From: Kalmanozyma brasiliensis GHG001
Taxonomy: Eukaryota; Basidiomycota; Ustilaginomycetes; Ustilaginales
DNA length: 64,000 nucleotides
Reading direction: 5' to 3'
Assembly (NCBI RefSeq): GCF_000497045.1
Contig: NW_015961948.1
Coordinates: 992,001-1,056,000, forward strand
Below, piece after piece: positions 41,308 through 50,905 of the stretch. The notes under the pieces were generated by a model that worked only from the letters and a program-made list of their open reading frames with translations, was not told where the DNA came from and ran no database searches. The translations under genes and the position numbers were made by a program. Within the stretch, counting starts at the first letter, position 1. Every line of letters starts with the position of its first letter.

Positions 41308-42924
41308 ATGATGTTATCCTTCTCATCCCACAGGCAAAGCTGTCCGAGGCCAAGCAACATTTCCTTCAAGCGCAGAAGGTCCGAGGAAAGATCGATGCCG
41401 TCGCCCTCGTTCAATAGCTCGATGTCGCTAGGTAAAGTCGAAGATGTTTTCTTTGACTCGACTCGAGCTGTTGATCGGCTGCGCCATCACTATTCCCCGA
41501 CATCCACACCCGGTACTCCCTCTACTCTGCGTGGCGGGAGCTCACCAGTATCTAGCGCGGAGCGCCTGCCAAGCCTAGCGGAACTGTTCGACCGCGACAT
41601 TCTTTCGCCTCGAAGCTGCCGGAGTCTATCTCTAGACTCGATGCGTGCCGAGTGGAGTGGCGAGGCTATGCGTCGTGCCAGCTCCATCTCTTCTGCTTCG
41701 TACAGACGAAGCCGACTTTGGATGTCGACATTTCATCAAGACGGTCAAGCTGCCTGCATCGGCTCGCCTGCTACCCCATTTCATCCCTTCTGGGCTTGTA
41801 CATCGCCACAGGAACAGGCATCGCCGAAGACTGCATCGCCGGCCGCCACCACCTACGACGACGGTGAAGGCGATGCGACTCCTCGAGCCCCGTCGAGCTC
41901 TCACTTCAACTTTCCGGAGGCTTCGAAAACGATAAGTCCTCCGAGATGCCCTGGAGCCCCTCTGATCGGAGTCCTGGGCTGCGGTCATCTGCACGACGAA
42001 CCATGGCAGCAAAGTCTTAGCCCCGGATCTTTGGGCTCCTTTGAAGACAAGGCGGATCAACGACCCCGAGATGGTCTCAACCTTTTGTGTATGTCGGCCG
42101 AAGACCTCGTCAAGGACAGGGCCGCCATGGCGAGGCTCGAGTCTGAAATGCCAAAGGTGACCGGCTTAGCAGGGCTTGGTCTCTACATGGACGAGGAGAA
42201 TGTACGATCGCCTTTCTGCAAAGCGGCGAATACCGCTGGAGGATGCATTGAAGCGGGAGCAGCCTTCCCTACTAGTCGTACCGGCGCAACTGATCAGCAC
42301 ACAGGCTTGACGCCGATGGTCAAATCCGCCAAGATATTCGGGACTTCCGTCACCCCCACACGGACCGAAGCAAGCACATCTCCTTGCTCTCAAAGGATCC
42401 GTTCGTCTAACAAAGTCACACAGGCAACGCCGTCCAAGACTGCGGCTGTAAAGACACACGAAGCAGTCATGACGCCTCTCCCCAAGTCTCGACCCATGTT
42501 CCGCTTTGACACGGGATCGGGCAAAAAGTCGTGCAAACCCAAAGGCCACAAGATGAGCCCAAACTCGTCGCCATGGGGCGTCTTTGGCGCCAACGACGAA
42601 TGGAAGCCGTTGGCCGCTCCTGACGTGTCTCGAGCTCTGGCTGACGCCAACAAAGTGGTCGCGGAGATCGCAATTGCCGCTTCCGTCCCCTCGTCGCCTT
42701 CGCCGAAGTCGTCAGCCTTCAACAAACGACACGTGCAAAGCATCACGCACGCCTCCAGCCCGTCCAAGCGTACACGCACGGTGGATTCGCCGGTTTCGTC
42801 ATCGCCTTGCAAGGAGAATCTCGATCCTCTATTTCCGACTATGTATCCGTCGATGCGAGCCTACACGCGATCAAAGGCTCCTCGCGAAGCTCCCACCGCT
42901 CTGCCTCTCTCAACCGTTCGCTGA
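41308..42924 (+). CDS. Uncharacterised disordered protein with a KEN sequence and SP/TP sites
   Basis: 538 aa from the ATG at 41308; the frame is open back to 41005 but that part reads as leader, and later ATGs (41311 or within MPSPSFNSS) are possible. No known domain. Seen: a basic N-terminus (FKRRRSEE), an ordered-looking stretch near 55-95 (SLAELFDRDILSPRSCRS), many proline-directed sites (TPSKTA, SPSKRTR, SPSPKS, SSPCK) and the C-terminal SSPCKENLDP with KEN at 502-504. KEN boxes and RxxL words (RDIL) mark targets of the anaphase-promoting complex, and SPxK/R sites mark Cdk targets, so a cell-cycle-regulated protein is possible (inference). A conserved-looking block GVFGANDEWKPLA lies around 425-440. 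Next to DBF4. No function assigned. Confidence 0.65.
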   Translation: MMLSFSSHRQSCPRPSNISFKRRRSEERSMPSPSFNSSMSLGKVEDVFFDSTRAVDRLRHHYSPTSTPGTPSTLRGGSSPVSSAERLPSLAELFDRDILSPRSCRSLSLDSMRAEWSGEAMRRASSISSASYRRSRLWMSTFHQDGQAACIGSPATPFHPFWACTSPQEQASPKTASPAATTYDDGEGDATPRAPSSSHFNFPEASKTISPPRCPGAPLIGVLGCGHLHDEPWQQSLSPGSLGSFEDKADQRPRDGLNLLCMSAEDLVKDRAAMARLESEMPKVTGLAGLGLYMDEENVRSPFCKAANTAGGCIEAGAAFPTSRTGATDQHTGLTPMVKSAKIFGTSVTPTRTEASTSPCSQRIRSSNKVTQATPSKTAAVKTHEAVMTPLPKSRPMFRFDTGSGKKSCKPKGHKMSPNSSPWGVFGANDEWKPLAAPDVSRALADANKVVAEIAIAASVPSSPSPKSSAFNKRHVQSITHASSPSKRTRTVDSPVSSSPCKENLDPLFPTMYPSMRAYTRSKAPREAPTALPLSTVR

Positions 42925-44492
42925 TCTTGATATCATCTCTACCTCGCTGCACACTATTCTGAAGCATGTCACTCCGTCTATGATGTCCTTTGAGCACTGA
43001 ATACATATATCATCTAATCCACGATATGTGAAGCCGGTGATTCCACCACATAGCGCAAGAAGACGATGAAGGAAGCCATGCCGCTCGAGGCTGTCCAAGA
43101 GAAGAACGCCTGTCAAGGGTCGAAGTAGATATCGGCGATTTGACCGATTTTGACGAGATGTGACGTTTTTGAAATTTGAGCGTTCGCGGTGTGTGTGTTG
43201 GTCTGGCAGAGACGCGTGCCTCGCGTGTCCTTTGCAGTCACACGAGAAGCCAGCAGCGAGAAAGAAAAGGTCGAGCCAAGCCGACGTGCGGCCGAGCCTT
43301 GTGCAGCTCAGATCGTCGTTAGCGACCTCGAAAGAGGAAGGCGGGCATCGAGTCGTATGACGTTGAATGCGTTCTCAGCAAGAAGCCGCTCAAAGCCTTG
43401 TGGTAGTCTCAGGCGGCTTTCCTACTTCAGTGAAAGCGGAGTCGGCTTTAGATGCGCGACTGCCGGTCCAGTGAAGGCTTGCTTGCACGCTGCTTGCACG
43501 CAGCAATGCTCGAGCAGATGAGCTAGCCAACGGCCTTCCACTCGAAGCCGTGCATGTGACAGTATCAAAGAGCCAAGAGAGTGTATGCGTTTGATCAAAT
43601 GTCTCGCCGTGCTGCCAACAGCGAGGCGTGTGTGGGTGGGCGTGTGGAGCAGCCGACGCGAGTTTTGGAGGGACTGAGCGCGGTCAAGAAAAAAAACAAG
43701 GCAGCAGCTGCAGTCTCCTGAGAAAGAGGTATTCAAACGAATGTGCCTGAGTGACAACACAAAGTGGAAGCCTCACCTCTCTCTCTTCCTCCTGTCAACC
43801 CTCTCTCATTCTCTTGAACGCAGCTCACATCATCCACCTGCGCTCGTCACCTTCCTGGGAAGCCACTCCGCCTGTACTTCTCTCAATCACCGCCCGTCGA
43901 CTCGCTGCAAAGGCGCCAGCCACATCTCGGCGCAGCCTCGTTGTTTCTGGAAGCTCGCCCCTCACATACCGGGCAGTCCTCCCCTCTCGACAGTGCAGCT
44001 CTCAAATCGCCGACAGCCTTCTGACAGGTATATAGTCCGACTGGCATCACGATCAAGAGCTCCTCTTCCCTGCCATCGGCCACCCAGCATCCACCCCAGC
44101 CACGCTTTGACATCTCACCCGTCCCAAGCTGACACCACCTCAACCAGCAAACACCACCACAGCATTGTGCTCACTGCCAACCCTTTCTGCCAACCCGGTG
44201 TGCATACACCCTCGCCTTCTCACGCACACAGCTGCTTAGCCTGTACGCGACAGCATACAGTCCTGTCGTTTCACCAGCGATCCTTCCAAACAGCTTTGGT
44301 CGCCGCCGTTCCTTCAGCACGGTCTCTTTCTGAGCCCTTTTGAGGCCGTCTCGGCAATCTCACCACAGCACAACCCTGCCATCCGGCTCGCAAGCGTATG
44401 CATTCCTGACTTGATCCGATCGACGTCCGTCACGTCTGGTCAACGACCTTGCCCATTCACCCGTCCGTAGGGCTTTGACGACGCGGCCAAAC
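42925..44492. other. Intergenic, promoter and leader of DBF4
   Basis: About 1.6 kb. The last 750 bp (43740-44490) is strongly pyrimidine-rich with a 200-codon open frame that reads as Ser/His/Pro-rich noise; it is probably the DBF4 leader. GGTATATAG occurs near 44026-44034. The left 800 bp shows nothing recognisable. Confidence 0.45.
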
Positions 44493-46886
44493 ATGAGTAC
44501 CACCCGGGATCAGCCTGTCTCGCGCATACCCCTCAGCGTCAAGAACATCCCAACCCAAGATGCGGTCAACCGCGACGCTACGCTCCTTCGGAAGCCGGCA
44601 TTGACGCAGCAGCCACCCAAACAGAGCATGACAGCTGCAGCAACTCAGTACGCTCGTCCTCGCACCAATGTCTCTCGGCTGCCCAGCTTCGTGTCGCGCT
44701 CCCATCTCGGACTGGATCGATCCAACCAGGAAAATGTCCCCCTTGTGGCGGCGAACGCAACGCCAAAGAAGCGCGCCATTCCTATCGACGAATCGCATCC
44801 TCGCAATGTAGTCGTCGACAGCCCTAGCAAGCGTAGCCGTTCCTCCAAATCAGGCACCGACAGTAGCAACACCGAACAAAGCGTTGGTGCAGCCCTTGCC
44901 AGCGACCTCAACGGCATCCGTGTCAACGACTCTCGACGCTTGCCCCAGCCCTCGCAAGCAGCCGAACCCCCGGCACGACTCCGACGTCCCGAGCAAGCGC
45001 CTGCACCGACTACCTCTGCCACCACCTCCACTTCCGTCAGGACGAACCGTACCCTTCGTGAACCAACCGAAGAGTTTGCGCCCGAAGCTCGTCGACGTCA
45101 GAGCGAGCAAGAAGTCTGGCGACAAAAGTTCACACGCGCCTTTCCCAACTTTGTCTTTCACTTCGATTCCGTCGACGACAGCACGGCTCGCAAGTACACC
45201 GCTCACATTCTCAAGCTTGGCGGTCGCGTGGAACCCTTCTTCTCGAACAAAGTCACGCATGTCATCACCACCAGGCGTGTCCCTGATGGATCTGCACTCG
45301 AAGAAATCAACACCAATGCAGGCGCCGCAGAAAAGTCGAGCGCACACAAGCTCTTTCGGCCCAGCTTCTTGGCCACTCGCACATCGACGGTGAAAACCGG
45401 AGCCAATGCCGCCCGATCTCGCCCCATCCCCCTCTACTCGGAACGCAACCCTCTTCAGGAGCGGCCTGCACGCCAGTACGGTCCCAATGACCTTCTCATC
45501 AAGGCTCAGGGCTTCGGCATTAAGGTCTGGCAGTTCGAGAAACTTCAGAACATCCTGATGCGATTGATGAAGGTCTCGCCTCGCGATCTCGAAGCATCCA
45601 CCAACGTCAAGCAAGATCTCTCGCAGATGCTCGAGAAGGAAAAGGTCTTTGGCTCGACCGAACGAGACCCTGCCGCCGCCAGATCGACGTGGCACTACTT
45701 CGAAAAGTCGGCTTGCTATGTTCTGGTGGAAGATGCCACCCTCGAGTATCGACCGATCATGTGCACAGAGTTCCAATATACCCGGGAGGACAGGGCACAA
45801 CGCATTCCCCCACCTTGGCCCATGGTCTACGGTCAGACGCCAGGACGATGTCCCTTTACCTATTACCCGCCAAAGAGGAGTGTCCCCAAGGAGGAAGAGG
45901 GCGAGGGTCCATCGGCCCCTCGCCTCAGCGCCCAACTGAGTCTTCGTCGGGCCGTCTCGCTCAACAACATGGCCCGCTCCAATCTTGGACCTGCATTCCG
46001 ACCTCACGTACCGCCCATTCGCACTGCTAACGACACGAGGCAGCAAGACTACCCCATGGCGTCCGGCAACAGTGTCTCGATCACATCCAACATCGCATCC
46101 ACCACGTCCAACATTTTCACGGATCAGCAAAATGGAGCGACAGTCGGTCTGCCCCAGAACCGTCGCGTCGCCGAGCTCAACCGCAGGGTGCATACATCCA
46201 ACGCGCCCATCCGTCCACCGCGCATGCTTCACGCCAGTCCTGCCAGCGTGCTTGCCGGTAGCGCTGCAAGTGGTGTTGGCATTCGTCGCGACGGCGGCAG
46301 TCCTTTGCCCGGTAGTCCCTTGCCTGGCAGCCCCGCGGCCCAGCGTGGCGACGCCGAGCAAGGCGCATCCGTACGACGCATGCTTGGCCTCGAGGACAAG
46401 GAGCGTCGTGTCGACACCACCATCCCCGGCGCTGGTAGCGGTCTTCAGCGCAGCGTCAGCACCAGCGCGGTCAACAAGCCAGCTTCAGCCAAAAAGCCAG
46501 GATACTGCGAAAACTGCCGCGCCAAATACGAAGACTTTATCGAGCACATCTACGACCGCAAGCACCGCAAGTTTGCCACCAACGAGGCCAACTTTGTCGA
46601 CATCGACGCGCTGATCGGGCGTGTTGCGCGACCGCTTCGGCCCGTGGCTGTGGAATACTACGGCTTTGGGTTGGAGGAGATCCCGTCGTCGCAGCCGGAG
46701 GAACGTGGGGCGACGTATGCGGAGTCCGAGGAGGCGAGCGTCTCGGCTGGGTCGCCTGAGGTGGAGGGCGACGCTTTCGACTGCGTGCTGCGCGACGAGC
46801 AGGAGGCCGACGACGAGGAAGAGGAAGAGGAGCAAAGAGAGGAGGCTCAGTGGCAGCCTCAGCCATACGACGTCATGATCGCTTAG
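44493..46886 (+). CDS. DBF4: Dbf4-type regulatory subunit of the Cdc7 (DDK) kinase
   Basis: Activates Cdc7 kinase to phosphorylate MCM helicase and fire replication origins. Start at 44493 (MSTTRDQPVSR) gives 797 aa; an ATG six codons upstream is equally possible. Seen: motif N, a BRCT-like block near 210-260 (FPNFVFHFDSVDDSTARKYT, ILKLGGRVEPFFSNKVTHVI); a segment GIKVWQFEKLQNILMRL near 345; motif M near 409-425 (YVLVEDATLEYRPIMCTEF); and motif C, the Dbf4-type zinc finger at about 669-718 (GYCENCRAKYEDFIEHIYDRKHRKFA: CxxC followed by His-x-His spacing). The C-terminus is acidic (DEEEEEEQREE). All three Dbf4 motifs are present and in order. A Ser/Ala/Gly/Pro-rich stretch lies between motifs M and C. 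Confidence 0.94.
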   Translation: MSTTRDQPVSRIPLSVKNIPTQDAVNRDATLLRKPALTQQPPKQSMTAAATQYARPRTNVSRLPSFVSRSHLGLDRSNQENVPLVAANATPKKRAIPIDESHPRNVVVDSPSKRSRSSKSGTDSSNTEQSVGAALASDLNGIRVNDSRRLPQPSQAAEPPARLRRPEQAPAPTTSATTSTSVRTNRTLREPTEEFAPEARRRQSEQEVWRQKFTRAFPNFVFHFDSVDDSTARKYTAHILKLGGRVEPFFSNKVTHVITTRRVPDGSALEEINTNAGAAEKSSAHKLFRPSFLATRTSTVKTGANAARSRPIPLYSERNPLQERPARQYGPNDLLIKAQGFGIKVWQFEKLQNILMRLMKVSPRDLEASTNVKQDLSQMLEKEKVFGSTERDPAAARSTWHYFEKSACYVLVEDATLEYRPIMCTEFQYTREDRAQRIPPPWPMVYGQTPGRCPFTYYPPKRSVPKEEEGEGPSAPRLSAQLSLRRAVSLNNMARSNLGPAFRPHVPPIRTANDTRQQDYPMASGNSVSITSNIASTTSNIFTDQQNGATVGLPQNRRVAELNRRVHTSNAPIRPPRMLHASPASVLAGSAASGVGIRRDGGSPLPGSPLPGSPAAQRGDAEQGASVRRMLGLEDKERRVDTTIPGAGSGLQRSVSTSAVNKPASAKKPGYCENCRAKYEDFIEHIYDRKHRKFATNEANFVDIDALIGRVARPLRPVAVEYYGFGLEEIPSSQPEERGATYAESEEASVSAGSPEVEGDAFDCVLRDEQEADDEEEEEEQREEAQWQPQPYDVMIA

Positions 46887-47178
46887 CATCCCACTCCCAC
46901 TTCGTTTCTCTGCATGCAGCAGCCACGCATTCACACACGCATCTTGATCCCACGCACCAGCATCCCTTCAGATCTTCTCCCCCACAAACCCTTCATCATC
47001 ACCATCGCATGTCACACCCCTTCCGCTCGCATCATTTGTCACTTTCTCATTGTTCACTTACGCATTTGCAATTCAAGGGTTCCGATCACACGCTGCTGTG
47101 CGCTCTTCTCCTCCCGCTGGAGTCAGTATGGGCAAATGGGTATGGGTATGAAATTGCAACGAGATGAAGGTGTGGGCT

Positions 47179-48084
47179 CTAAGCAAATTGAACGGGTCTG
47201 ACTACGCCATCTTCGCCGATGATCCCGCATATCGGCGAACCATTGATACTCTGCCAAGTGATGACCTCTCCTGGTCTGGCCATTCTGGGTTTGGGTGTTT
47301 TGAGGGCTTCCTTGGGAAGGTCGGGTTTGAAGCTGTCCAGACTGGGTGCCTTCCCTTTCGTCGGGAGGGGGGAGGATGGGGCTGCCGTTTTGCCCTTTGT
47401 CGGCTTTCTTGTTCTCCCCGCTGTTCGCTTCGCCTCCTCGGTTTTGCTCCGTTTGGCCTTTGCGGGTGAGCGTTCCTCGCGGATCTGGTCCCATTCCTGC
47501 TGTGTCTCGGCGAGGTGAGAGACGGGTGCGTTGGACATGAAGGCGTGAATGTTGGCGCCGTACTGATCGATGAAGTCGGCGAGGCTGAGATCGCGGACTG
47601 CACGGGGAATGCGTTCGATGGCCAAGCGCATGCGTGTGGTGGCGGACTGGATGGACATCTCGAGCGATGCGCGGAGGCGTGATGTCCGCGCTTGCGTTTC
47701 GAGGTCGTAGTTCGACAGGAAGGCGCGGATTTGGTCCTCCGGCAGACGTTTGGTTGGTGACGAGGGAACCGGTGTTGTTGCTCGTGAGTCATCGGTGGTA
47801 GCAGACTGGACCTTCTTCGACTTTGTCGTCTTTGATGATGCTTTCGATTTGGACGATTGTGTCTTTGAAGAGGCAGGGGCGGCGTCTAAGGCGTCACTGT
47901 TGGGCGCATTGCGCTCACCGAGCACCTTCTTGGGCTCTGCTGTGCTTTTCGCGGTCTTCTTCTTGGCGTCAATGACATTTGTTGCGTCGATATTCTCGTC
48001 CAGCACAGCATCCGATGACGCTTTCGAGGACGCCTTTGTTGTGCGCGTCGACCTCGTCGCACGAGTGGCCTTTTTGAGGGGCAT
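47179..48084 (-). CDS. Borealin-like protein, candidate chromosomal passenger complex subunit
   Basis: Borealin/Nbl1 joins INCENP and survivin to bring Aurora B to centromeres. Start at 48084 (MPLKKATRATRSTR) gives 301 aa; the longer open frame upstream is leader. Seen: a Lys/Ser-rich N-terminus (1-110); a helical block at about 114-180 (IRAFLSNYDLETQARTSRLR, then MRLAIERIPRAVRDLSLADF and YGANI) that fits the borealin N-terminal pattern F-L-x-(D/N)-(F/Y)-D-x-E-x-x-x-R followed by R-I-P; a second basic linker; and a C-terminal block at 271-301 with PGEVITWQSINGSPICGII. Human borealin also has a GE-x-I...NGSP element after TP-rich sequence in its C-terminal part, so both ends fit. This is by eye; the N-terminal match is good, the C-terminal match suggestive. 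Confidence 0.72.
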   Translation of the reverse strand: MPLKKATRATRSTRTTKASSKASSDAVLDENIDATNVIDAKKKTAKSTAEPKKVLGERNAPNSDALDAAPASSKTQSSKSKASSKTTKSKKVQSATTDDSRATTPVPSSPTKRLPEDQIRAFLSNYDLETQARTSRLRASLEMSIQSATTRMRLAIERIPRAVRDLSLADFIDQYGANIHAFMSNAPVSHLAETQQEWDQIREERSPAKAKRSKTEEAKRTAGRTRKPTKGKTAAPSSPLPTKGKAPSLDSFKPDLPKEALKTPKPRMARPGEVITWQSINGSPICGIIGEDGVVRPVQFA

Positions 48085-48791
48085 GGTGGATCTTTTTCGA
48101 TGTGGGTCGGTCGGTGTAGGGTGCGCCAGTAGTATCAAAGCTTCCTGATAGCGAGAAACAAGAGACGATGTATGCGATGCCGATGCTGTGGATGCTAGGG
48201 AACGAAACGGATGCGAAGTTATAGATGGTGGTTGTCGAGGATAAGAATTGCATGCTGCCAAGGTGTCGCACCAAAAATGTGAGATTCGCACCTTGTGACT
48301 TGGGGCGTAACCAACACCGCGACGCGGCCACAGAGCTTCACGTGATTCACAGCCTCGAAGCCAGCAGCGCCATGTGGAGGATTTTTGAGCCAAAATCCTC
48401 AACGCCAGCCAGCGCTCAGGGCGATCTTTGTCATGAACACATGCACACATCCCGCGCTTTGACATGATCTGCCGGTCGCTCTGTAAGACGCTGTTCTGAC
48501 GTCCACGGATCGCTTTGAGACGAGCAAGGCTCTCAGAATGATGGGCGCTTAGTCCAGGCTTGATATGAAGGACAACGCAATCAAGAGGGCAGATGGCCCT
48601 TTGTCGCAGCAGCCAAAGTCTGACAGAAAGAATATGAGAATGATCCGAATTTGGGCGTTGGATGACGCTGCGACAGTCGGCTTTCGCACGTGCATGATTC
48701 AGGCTGTTGATTGCGCTCAGCCTCTGGTCCCTTTCTTCCTTCTTTCTTCTTGACTTCCTTCTCCATCGACGCGACCACCATAGTCAGCAAG
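48085..48791. other. Divergent intergenic region, borealin-like / KHE1-type genes
   Basis: 707 bp between two divergent starts. The borealin frame remains open into it up to 48465 without family character. Nothing else was recognised. Confidence 0.4.
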
Positions 48792-49919
48792 ATGAGGCTC
48801 ATAGCAATTCCGCTCGCACGGGCGAGACCCACCTCGCATCCGATCTCCACCTTCGTTGCACAAACCGCCTCGCGAGCTGCGGAAAAGGCGCTAGCCGATG
48901 CGGCGGCAAAGAAGACCGACGGCGCCAACACGCCCCAGCTACCCTTCACAACACGGATGCTCAACAAGGCATCTGCCTTTTGGATGGATCTCGGGCGTAC
49001 AGATCAGACGAGCACACTGGATTGGAAGCGTAGGACGTACGTGACCGGAGAGAAGCTCATGGACCGCATCGAGTATCAGGAGTGGGCACTAAAGGGGATT
49101 GACCCAGCAATGGGTCCACATCTGATCAGAGGGCAAGCAAAGGATGCTGGAAATCAGGAGGCGGGGACGGACATCGCAAAGCTCGACCACGTGCCGCTGC
49201 TGTACCCGCCCTCGCTGCTGCAGCCGGAGAGGCTGCTCAAGAACCTCAAGAACTTGACGGACCACCGAACCCCACACCACTACAGGCGATTCTGGTACTG
49301 CGTGGTGGGCATGCCTATCACCATCCCTTTCGCCTTGATTCGTGAGTACCCTTTCTCGCTGATCGTCTGGAGCTTGACTCGTGTTGCTGATTCTTATACT
49401 TCTTCGCTTGCTCTCCGCCCGCAGCCGTGATCCCAAATTTGCCATTCTTCTATCTCGTATACCGAGCATGGAGCCACTGGAAAGGTAAGCGCACACAATC
49501 AAGACTCTGACCCGCCTGACTTCAAGCTCGGTTGAAACTCACACCTCTCTGACCACTCCTTTTCCACGACAGCGTACAAATCCTCCCAGTACCTCTCGAC
49601 ATTGATAGGCCAAGACCGCGTCCACCCAACCGAGAGCAAGGAGCTCGATTCAATCTTTGCTCAGACCTCGGCGCCCTCCGACGCAACACCATCAGAAGCA
49701 TCCAGCGAGAAGTCGACAGCGCCCGAACCGGCTGAAGACGAGCGAATGCTTCTGCTGAAACATCACATTCCGATGCTGATGGACAAGATGGAGTTTCCCG
49801 AGTGGGTCAAGGCGGATCTCCGGAGAGCGAGGTTGCAGGTCGACAAGGCTGTGGCCGAGAACAAGCTGGAGGAGCTTGAGAGCAGCGCCGAGGAGGAACA
49901 TCCGGAGAACAAGAAGTGA
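48792..49919 (+). CDS. Mitochondrial K+/H+ exchange-related protein (Mit_KHE1 family)
   Basis: A membrane-associated mitochondrial protein of the family of yeast YDL183C, linked to potassium/proton exchange across the inner membrane. Model: exon 1 48792-49341, intron 83 nt, exon 2 49425-49484, intron 88 nt, exon 3 49573-49919; 318 aa. The joins give ALIPVIPNLPFFYLVYRAWSHWKAYKSSQYL, the signature of the family; donors are GTGAGT and GTAAGC. Seen: an Arg/Ala/Ser-rich presequence (MRLIAIPLARARPTS) for import; a hydrophobic stretch GMPITIPFALIPVIPNLPFF at about 176-195, probably membrane-embedded; and a C-terminal Glu/Lys-rich helix. The 60-nt middle exon is easily missed by gene finders. The exchanger role is family knowledge and not certain for any member. 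Confidence 0.88.
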
Positions 49920-50158
49920 GAGGCTTACGGAGTAACGACCCGGTCTCATAGAAATGTCATCTCACTCCTCACTCGATATCTTGATCGACTGCTGAGCGTG
50001 AAGGGAAGGCATTCACGATTGTATTGGGAGACTTCAGAACTCGAGAGGTGGAAGCTCAAACAAGCCTGTAGAGCTCGAGCGCTTGACCTCAATCGGGCCC
50101 GAAAAGTCGACTTCAGGGTCGATGTTCTGTGCGGCCAAGAAGCAAAAGGTGAGCCGGG

Positions 50159-50585
50159 TCAGCTTTGCACCTCCTCGTCGTTCAACTTGCGCCGTAGTTT
50201 GTCACTCACACCGTAGATATGCCCAAAGACCGTCCCGATCGCAGGGTCAAACTGCAGCTTGATCGGAGTCTCCCGCTGCCTGTCGACGCTGGAGCGCTTG
50301 AACGAGTAAACGTAGAGGCTGTCACCGCAGCCGCTGCTGGAGCTGAAGAAGCGTTCGAGTGTACCCGGAAGCTGGTCTGCGGAGGAGAGGTGAATGAAGC
50401 CGTCCTTGGTCTGCAGTCGTAACAAACATGATATGTCAGTCAGTGCAGGGCGCAAAAGTCGGAGTGAGGTGGGGTGCACGACATACATCAAGCGCAGTGC
50501 CCGCCCAGTTGGTAGTTGGCATATCCTGCTTCTCCTGCGGCGTCAGGATCTTATACAGCACCGTGCTCGTTGTTGGGTCCCTCAT
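50159..50585 (-). CDS. DUF952 family protein
   Basis: A small protein of the DUF952 family, whose function is unknown; structures resemble ADP-ribosyltransferase-like folds (family knowledge, uncertain). Model (minus): exon 1 50585-50487, intron 50486-50411 (GTATGT...CAG, 76 nt), exon 2 50410-50159; 116 aa, the usual length. The join gives WAGTALD-TKDGFIHLSSADQLPGTLERFF. Seen: the family start (YKILTPQEKQ), then W..A...T.DGFIHLS, which is the hallmark, and a later FDPAIGTVFGHIYG, corresponding to the FPHLYG-type end (here GHIYG). It is divergent from SKI2 with 320 bp between starts, so the two may share a promoter. Confidence 0.88.
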
Positions 50586-50905
50586 CTTGACGTGGTCGAG
50601 TGTGATTGTGGTGAAGGTGTCTGTGTGTGACAATGGCCTTCTCCGCAATGCAGGCGTCACTTCGCTCTTCTCCGCAAAGCGTTCTTCTCGCTCCGTCTTC
50701 CGATTTTTTGAGATCTTCCTCCACCCCGCGAGAAGGTGACACAAGCCTGCATGCGAAGAAAGCAAATCCTCGACTCGACCTTCTTTCTCATCATCACCTT
50801 TAAACCTTGCGGAGCTATCGAGACGACAAATACCAAGCTCTGCCCATACGCATCAGGCTCACAACTCGGCTGCATACGACTTGCAGACCGACAGAGCTCG
50901 CAGCT
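50586..50905. other. Divergent promoter, DUF952 gene / SKI2
   Basis: 320 bp between two divergent start codons. Both frames remain open for some way into it without family similarity. No TATA box is evident in either direction. Confidence 0.45.

Noticed and set aside
43741..44343. 200-codon plus-strand frame before DBF4
   Set aside because: Pyrimidine-rich sequence that translates into Ser/His/Pro-rich noise; it reads better as a 5' leader.
44850..46361. 503-codon minus-strand frame opposite DBF4
   Set aside because: Shadow of a recognised gene; composition follows the complement of the Dbf4 codons and no domain is seen.
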